Below are positions 58,467 to 64,000 of a stretch of 64,000 nt of DNA, in pieces. The notes beneath the pieces are model-generated. The model had not been told where the DNA came from. It searched no databases and saw nothing but the letters and a program-made list of their open reading frames with translations. This DNA comes from Mimachlamys varia (taxonomy: Eukaryota; Mollusca; Bivalvia; Pectinida; Pectinidae). The position numbers and the translations under genes were made by a program. Each line of letters starts with the position of its first letter. Positions within the stretch are counted from its first letter, which is position 1. The stretch covers positions 26,797,001 to 26,861,000 of the forward strand of contig OX392545.1 in NCBI GenBank assembly GCA_947623455.1, written 5' to 3'.

Positions 58467-59867
58467 ATGTTCAGGACACTGATCCGAAGATTGCCAAGAT
58501 CTGCAACAGCATTGACAAAGGGAAACCTCAACAAATGGTATTTACGAGTTAAAATAATTAATTTTGGATTAAATAGCAATGTCTCTAACAATTTACAGAT
58601 GCTAGTTATCTATAGTCGATTATTTCGGATGTCCTTGTCATCAAATAGAAAAGGTTCGACTTTTCAAAAGATAATAATGCAATAGAAGTCTAACTGCGCC
58701 ATTTATTTTTCCAGCTCTACGAGTAAATGTCAAATTTCGTACAAAATCCGCCAAATGGAGACGAAGGACTTGTCGGCCGTCAACAACATTCTGGAGAGTG
58801 AGAAATGGGTGATGGAGAAAGCGTACACACAATGTGCCTTTCAAACAGATCCCACAGGATTCTTTGTGGCGGAAAAAGATGACGGTGAAATAATAGGTAA
58901 GTAAACGTTGTGCTATTTTCCGCCGATTTTGAAAGTGAACATTTTTGGAATTTGCGCTGTTTTGTTTTACTTTTGGGATTGCCTTCGGGTGTTTTGTTGT
59001 ATTTTCCCCCCAAATATTTTAAGCGTTTGATGTTATTTGATATATTACACGAATAAATATATGATCAAAAAAACATTTTAGTGTTTGTTAAATGCCCCCT
59101 GATAATAAAATGATTTTGGTCTGAGCACTAAACTTTATTTCAATGTTTTAGGTTCACATGGATATCTCTCTCACACCAAAGACGTAGCTACCATGGGGCT
59201 CTGGATGGTAAAGAAAGAATACAGAAATTCTAATGTTGGATTAAAATTGTACGGAAAAATCCACCAGGCGATTGGAGATAAGAATTTAGGGACTTTCGTT
59301 TGGCCGTATTATCAGGAGAAGATCAAGGAAGATCATGGCGTAAAGCCAAACAAAGCTTACATGACATGGTACAATTACGGACACATAGACCCTAGGACAT
59401 GTAAGAACAAGGGTGTTGAGGATTTTGATGTACTTCCTATAGGGCAGGTCAGCCTCTCGGACCTGCTTGCGTACGATACAGAGATACACAAAGTGGCCAG
59501 AGAAAAATACATGAAGAATTGGATAAACCATGATAAGTCGAGGACTTACGTGGCATTACGTGGCGGTAAGGTTTGTGGATACGGGGTACTTCGGTCACAG
59601 GATTCTTACAACCAGATTGCTCCATTGTATGCAGATGACAAAAATGTAGCAAAAGGTTTGTTTCGCAATCTGGCAAGTGAAGTTCCTGCAGGGGAAAAGG
59701 TAGGATTTTCTAGTCCGTTTGAAAACTCCTCTGCTACAGAGTTTGCGGCTGTGAATAAAATGATGAAACCAGGGATACCGTTGGCCATGGTCTACAAGAA
59801 TGACCCTGTTGACGTAGATACAGACAAAGTGTTCGCAGTGTCGTCTAACTCATTCGGAACATGTTAA
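58467..59867 (+). CDS. GNAT-family acetyltransferase-like protein, copy 6 (A-B hybrid)
   Basis: Exons 58467-58537, 58715-58896 and 59152-59867; 322 aa; introns 177 and 255 nt (type A). A 5' half and B 3' half, as in copy 5, but the pattern differs. It shares FDVLPIG with copy 4, keeps the A-type AAG of MKNWI (59513), then has B-type TTACGTG and NVAKGLFRNL, yet A-type silent bases reappear (AACTCCTCTGC, AAGAATGACC). Private changes are KSRTY (Lys to Arg) and PLAMVYK (Val to Ala). Intact and apparently expressible. The alternation of A and B sites indicates repeated gene conversion in addition to the crossover. Confidence 0.8.
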
Positions 59868-60031
59868 AGCACAGATGAAGCCAATATTGCTTTGTTGTTA
59901 CCTGTTTTGAAGCAACTGAACTTTTTCATCGAAAACAGTATTTTCACAATGAATTAATTATTAATGTGATAGTGAAGTTTTATACAATAATTTATTTTGG
60001 GCATTATTATACCTATTTCATTTTTACACTG

Positions 60032-60101
60032 TTTATTTATTTATTTATGGTTGTTTATTGTTACCACGGCAGTGAAAATATATGTATGTCTTTTTAATAA
60101 A
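60032..60101 (+). promoter_or_regulatory. AU-rich element and poly(A) signal, copy 6
   Basis: TTTATTTATTTATTTAT at 60032-60048; AATAAA at 60096-60101. Confidence 0.6.
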
Positions 60102-60199
60102 TACATGAAATATAAGATGATATACTTGAGTGTTTTTATGCATTCTATCTGTAAACAGCCTTACACACACACAAAACAGCTACAATTGCGTTGTATTAA

Positions 60200-60447
60200 A
60201 ATAAATAAGAGAATACCGAAGCGTTAACAAAATCATAATCCAAACTCAAAATCTATTAAACCAGGGGCAAAATAAGAACAAAGGAAACATTTACATGGAG
60301 ACTCTTGTAAAAGTACAAGAGAATAAGACCAAGTGTTCCGGAAGAGTAAGCGTATTCTGCTTCATCGACGACACCCGCCATGTAAATCTTTGTCAAATCC
60401 ATGTAAACATCAAGGTCTCAAAATGAGAACCTAGTATCATTGTCAAT
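60200..60447 (+). repeat. Repeat R, full copy after copy 6
   Basis: Orthologous to 13895-14142; closest to the copy after gene 4. Confidence 0.65.
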
Positions 60448-61204
60448 AATTTAGCTTTAATAAAGATATAATTATTGAACCCTAATATAAATTTTTCTTA
60501 TATCAACAAATCAGGATTTCTTCTCTAAATTCCAGTGAAACGAAAATCTACGGTATTTTATTGATAAAATTTGTATATGATAAAAACTATATTCGCTCAA
60601 ACGATAATAAATCACTGCTTTTTCTTGGTAATAAAGTAGAAACTCGGAAGTTTATATCATTACATTGGACATCAAGATGATAATTATGCCATCTATAACA
60701 TTGCATTTCATTGAGATTTTCAGAGCGGAAAATAATTCAAAATAAAACTGAAAATTCTCGTTCATCTCCTAGCTTGACTCACGTGTTTTGATACACAGCG
60801 CACATGTGTACTGCAAATTCCAGCATCTAAAAATAGCGCAATTTCTTATAAACTGATAACGTGAAATATTTACAGTCATTCACCGAACAACGATTAAGAT
60901 ATAATACCAAACAATGATGACTGTATTATGTGTTATATTCGCGGAGGTTAGTTTTGATCAGAAGCGAATAAATACCTTCACCAACAAGAAATAAACAATC
61001 ACTTTTGTGAAGTCATTACAACAAATCACGCCGTAGGTGTCTATGCTTCTGCTGTGTTGACGATTATATGAATACTTTGACATCATTAGGATACAAAATA
61101 TACAAATTCCACTTTTGTCCTCCTAATTTAATGATAATGTGTTTTCAGACGTCTATATATTTATAAATCTGAATTTCTGTCCATGTGTGATAAATATAAA
61201 CTTT
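60448..61204. other. B-type downstream noncoding region, copy 6
   Basis: Conserved block at 60751-60976. The E-box is intact (60780-60785), but the CRE-like site is mutated (TAACGTGA in place of TGACGTGA). No gene. Confidence 0.5.
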
Positions 61205-61436
61205 CTTTCATTTTACAACAATTATGAAACAAGTTATCCAACTTATATTAATCACTCTTGTTTGCCCTGATGCTAGCGCGCGAGGGGTCTTATCGTGGGA
61301 GGAAACCAGAGTACCTGGGGAAAACCCACGTAGTCGGGCAGATAACCCCATACCTTTTCACGTCCGGTCGGGGAATCGAACCCCGGCTGCACTGGTGAAA
61401 GGCAAGTGCGCTATCCACTTCACCACCCGGCCACCC
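61205..61436 (-). mobile_element. tRNA-derived SINE (reverse), 3' flank of copy 6
   Basis: Orthologous to 14899-15131; shares diagnostic bases with the copy near gene 4. Confidence 0.75.
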
Positions 61437-62653
61437 AAAAATGAATTTCAGTCCACTTCAGATGTGTACAAGCACTTGATACATTAAGATACGTTTGTGT
61501 ACGCTTTACGCAAACTACGACACAAAATAGCTAATGTGATGTCAGGCGAAGTCATTCATTCAATATTTACATCTCAACGACTTTTAATATTAACTCTGCA
61601 ACAACATGCTTATCGGCCATTTTATTAGGGCCAACAAATGGGCCTCAAAAACAAACAAAACAAAATCATCAAACAATTTGGAGGGTAAAGGTCAGTGTTA
61701 ATTTGAACATTGAACGAGTCTATGATTCCATAAGTGATTTAAAAGATCAACATCAATCAGATGGCTTAAAATGTGCCCAATTATGAACTGATTTTTTGTT
61801 TTCATACGAGGATGAATTTAAGGAAGAGCTAACCAGGACAGTTGATGACGATTGTGTCACCATCCTATGATATATGCCTTCGAAGATTCCGATGCTTCTA
61901 TTCCATGTTTCTCATCGTATGTTCGCCATGAACAATTTACAGAAAAATACTGTAAACGTTAACGAAATGTTGGTTTAATGTAAGAGTGTATTTAATGGAA
62001 TGATTTTTAGTTTTTTTAATATGCCAACATATCGCACTTTTGGAAGTCTAATACATCGTAGTTTGCTAAACACATCACGCCAATTATCATCTACGGTTTA
62101 ATATAATTTAAATTCATAACTTACAAATGTGAAAAGGGTTCAATAAATGTAACAGCATGAAGTATGCATACGCCGTGGGTAAGCCAATTTCCATTGTTGA
62201 TGACATACAATCGTGACTCGAACTGGATAATCTCCATAGAGACGTCATTCTATTCTCATTCTCGTTAGTAAGAATTAAGTCTAAATTAATTGGAAATGAA
62301 AATATTCAGTAACCCACTCTGTTTGACATCATATCTATTGTTTTGAATCGCAGTGGGCGAGAAACGTAAGTACAAGTATCTAAAACTGTGTCAAGTGCCT
62401 GTATACTTCCTGCTGGAGTAGATATTGGGATCCGTGATGTGAACAGAACTATGTAACACAATACCAGGAAGTACTTTCTGTTAAACAATCCCGTAAAACT
62501 TGTTATCATGTTTTCTGACTTCATACAATAAAAATGGGATTAGATATATATCTAAATATCAAAAGTTGGTTGTTTAGTCTTTTTACAATAACACTTTGAC
62601 ACTGAATTTCTACGATACATTTTTAAATTTGATGAAAAATGAAAAGTGAAATA
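61437..62653. other. B-type 3' flank of copy 6, no gene
   Basis: Matches 15132-16346. Confidence 0.5.
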
Positions 62654-62980
62654 CAGCCGAACATTGTTATCTCGAACTCGAAAACCTTGTTCAATTCGAA
62701 GTATTTTGTCGGTCCCGACCAAGCTATAGAAATTTTGGATTCCAATCTTTTGGCCCTTGGCATCACCGAAGAGTCCTAGGAGGATGAAACAGTTGTATGA
62801 TGCAGTATAATTCATTTCTTTCGGGATACTATATCTATTAATAAATTTAAAAGGTGTAGCATGTGCGTGTGTTACATGTACGTGATCTTTTACTAGCTTT
62901 TAAACTCACGTAACTGGAATACTCAGTTAACTCGAAGATTCTTCACTGTCAATCAACTTCGAGATAACGGGGTTCGATTG
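62654..62980. mobile_element. 327-bp TA-flanked MITE
   Basis: Orthologous to 16347-16673. Confidence 0.7.
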
Positions 62981-63078
62981 TAGTGAATAAAATAAACCTT
63001 AATGTAATTATTTCAAAATTTGATTTAATTTCTTTTCTTATTTACGACAGAAAAAACATATAATGTGATTGCAATTAA

Positions 63079-63415
63079 AGGCCCAATAAACGTAACTTTC
63101 GACAAAACTTGACGCGAAAATCAAGCCTAATAACTTTTTATATTTATAAATTTTGTAAAGATTAACTGATATCAGTAATACCGGTTACCGGTACAGCAGC
63201 ACTTGAAACTCGGTATTTGTAAACACGCGTCCATTTTGAATTGTCTTCTAACCACGGCTTGTTGTTGAAGTGGACCTCACCTGACATATTTTCAATTCTT
63301 TTGGATTGTCAAGAGCACTGCGTTTAAGGCTTACTTTTGCATGGTTATCAACTGGATTTTTTTCAGAATTTTTCAGAATCACGAAAAACTTCCTGAAGTT
63401 ACGTATATTGGGCCT
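63079..63415. mobile_element. TTAA-type MITE, 337 bp
   Basis: Orthologous to 16772-17113 with a 5-bp internal deletion. This copy has TTAA on both sides, which fixes the element's true ends. Confidence 0.7.
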
Positions 63416-63733
63416 TTAATATGCATAGATATTTAATAAAAATAGGTTATCATCAGGAAAAAGATGGACATGCTGTTTATGTGCAGGTATAACGAAGGTC
63501 TTATGTCTGCACTATAGGCAGGTTTTATGGTCGCCATATTTGTCTCATTGAGAAATAATCTGTATTTAAGTGATATAATGTTGGACGTTGTTTAATATGT
63601 TCTTTCGTGTGCTTGCTTGTTGTGATTGACAATGGTAACTCGATTCTAATTTTGAGTACTAGATGTTTATTTGGATATGACCAAGATTTACATGGCGGGT
63701 GTCGTCGATGAAGCAGGAGACGCTTACTATCAC
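63416..63733. other. B-type 3' flank with repeat R fragment
   Basis: Repeat R fragment at 63681-63733 (minus); nothing else seen. Confidence 0.45.
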
Positions 63734-63832
63734 CCCGCGTGCTGGTCTTTTGCTGTCAATGGATGGCGGTCTTCCTATTAAATTTAGCCATCCAATGACA
63801 GCAAAAGACCAGCACGCGGGTTGACGTCAACC
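63734..63832. repeat. 34-bp-stem hairpin plus CRE palindrome
   Basis: Hairpin 63734-63820, identical to the other three, followed by the palindrome. Confidence 0.65.
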
Positions 63833-64000
63833 TAATGAATATGTAACGAAAATGGCCCGCAGGCCGCCAAGAACTCTGAGACAAGGGATTTTAGCGTGTT
63901 TTTGGAGGAAATGGAGATTATTTCTGCGGAAGGAGGATACATTTGACTTGCATTTAGGAGGTTTATAAAATAAAAATTATCCATCTTTCCAACGGTACCA
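63833..64000. other. B-type 3' flank, cut by the window end
   Basis: Matches 17529-17700; the next arm L would begin about 170 bp beyond the window, so the array probably continues. Confidence 0.5.

Noticed and set aside
1..64000. Regular repeats as a possible CRISPR array or bacterial island
   Set aside because: Repeats are kb-scale or dispersed, introns and TATA/AATAAA signals are present, and no cas-like or other prokaryotic genes are visible.

Overview
The window is nuclear DNA from an animal, most likely a bivalve mollusc. It is AT-rich, its genes have GT-AG introns, TATA boxes and AATAAA signals, and it is dense in tRNA-derived SINEs, MITEs, Penelope-like reverse-transcriptase fragments and a ~250-bp dispersed repeat of a kind I associate with bivalves. 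The species cannot be told. Nothing prokaryotic, viral or CRISPR-like was seen.

The only host genes are six tandem, same-strand copies of one three-exon gene. Each intact copy encodes a 322-323 aa protein with an Arg-rich, mitochondrial-type N-terminus, a GNAT acyltransferase-like first domain, and a second domain resembling the YitH/HolE-type acetyltransferase family (DUF1248/Acetyltransf_18). Substrate unknown. Coding spans (ATG to stop): copy 1 2692-4091, copy 2 11894-13562, copy 3 23924-25324, copy 4 36878-38322 (5'-truncated), copy 5 47973-49372, copy 6 58467-59867.

Layout: copies 1 and 3 are type A (177-nt intron 1, ~254-nt intron 2); copies 2 and 4 are type B (intron 2 ~550 nt, carrying a repeat insertion). 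A long spacer, called arm L here, alternates in orientation between them: L0(+) 237-1545, A1, L1(-) 7285-10590, B2, L2(+) 17901-22762, A3, L3(-) 32380-35652, B4, L4(+) 42660-46745, hybrid 5, L5(+) 53712-57225, hybrid 6. Each A or B gene thus sits in the loop of a multi-kb inverted repeat. Copies 5 and 6 have A-type promoter, exon 1 and introns, but B-type exon 3 and 3' flank. They look like products of A x B crossovers that deleted an L(-) arm. Bases 1-236 are outside the array.

Mobile DNA: copy 3's 3' flank carries a 3.86-kb DNA transposon (27621-31477) with a decayed DDE transposase ending in a SWIM-type zinc finger. Each B 3' flank carries a reverse-strand tRNA-derived SINE, a 327-bp TA-flanked MITE, a ~342-bp TTAA-flanked MITE and an 87-nt near-perfect hairpin. 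Each A 5' flank carries another SINE and a textbook CTCF-like motif. Copy 4 has lost its promoter and exon 1 by a ~318-bp deletion. All identities are from reading the sequence by eye; no database search or alignment program was run.
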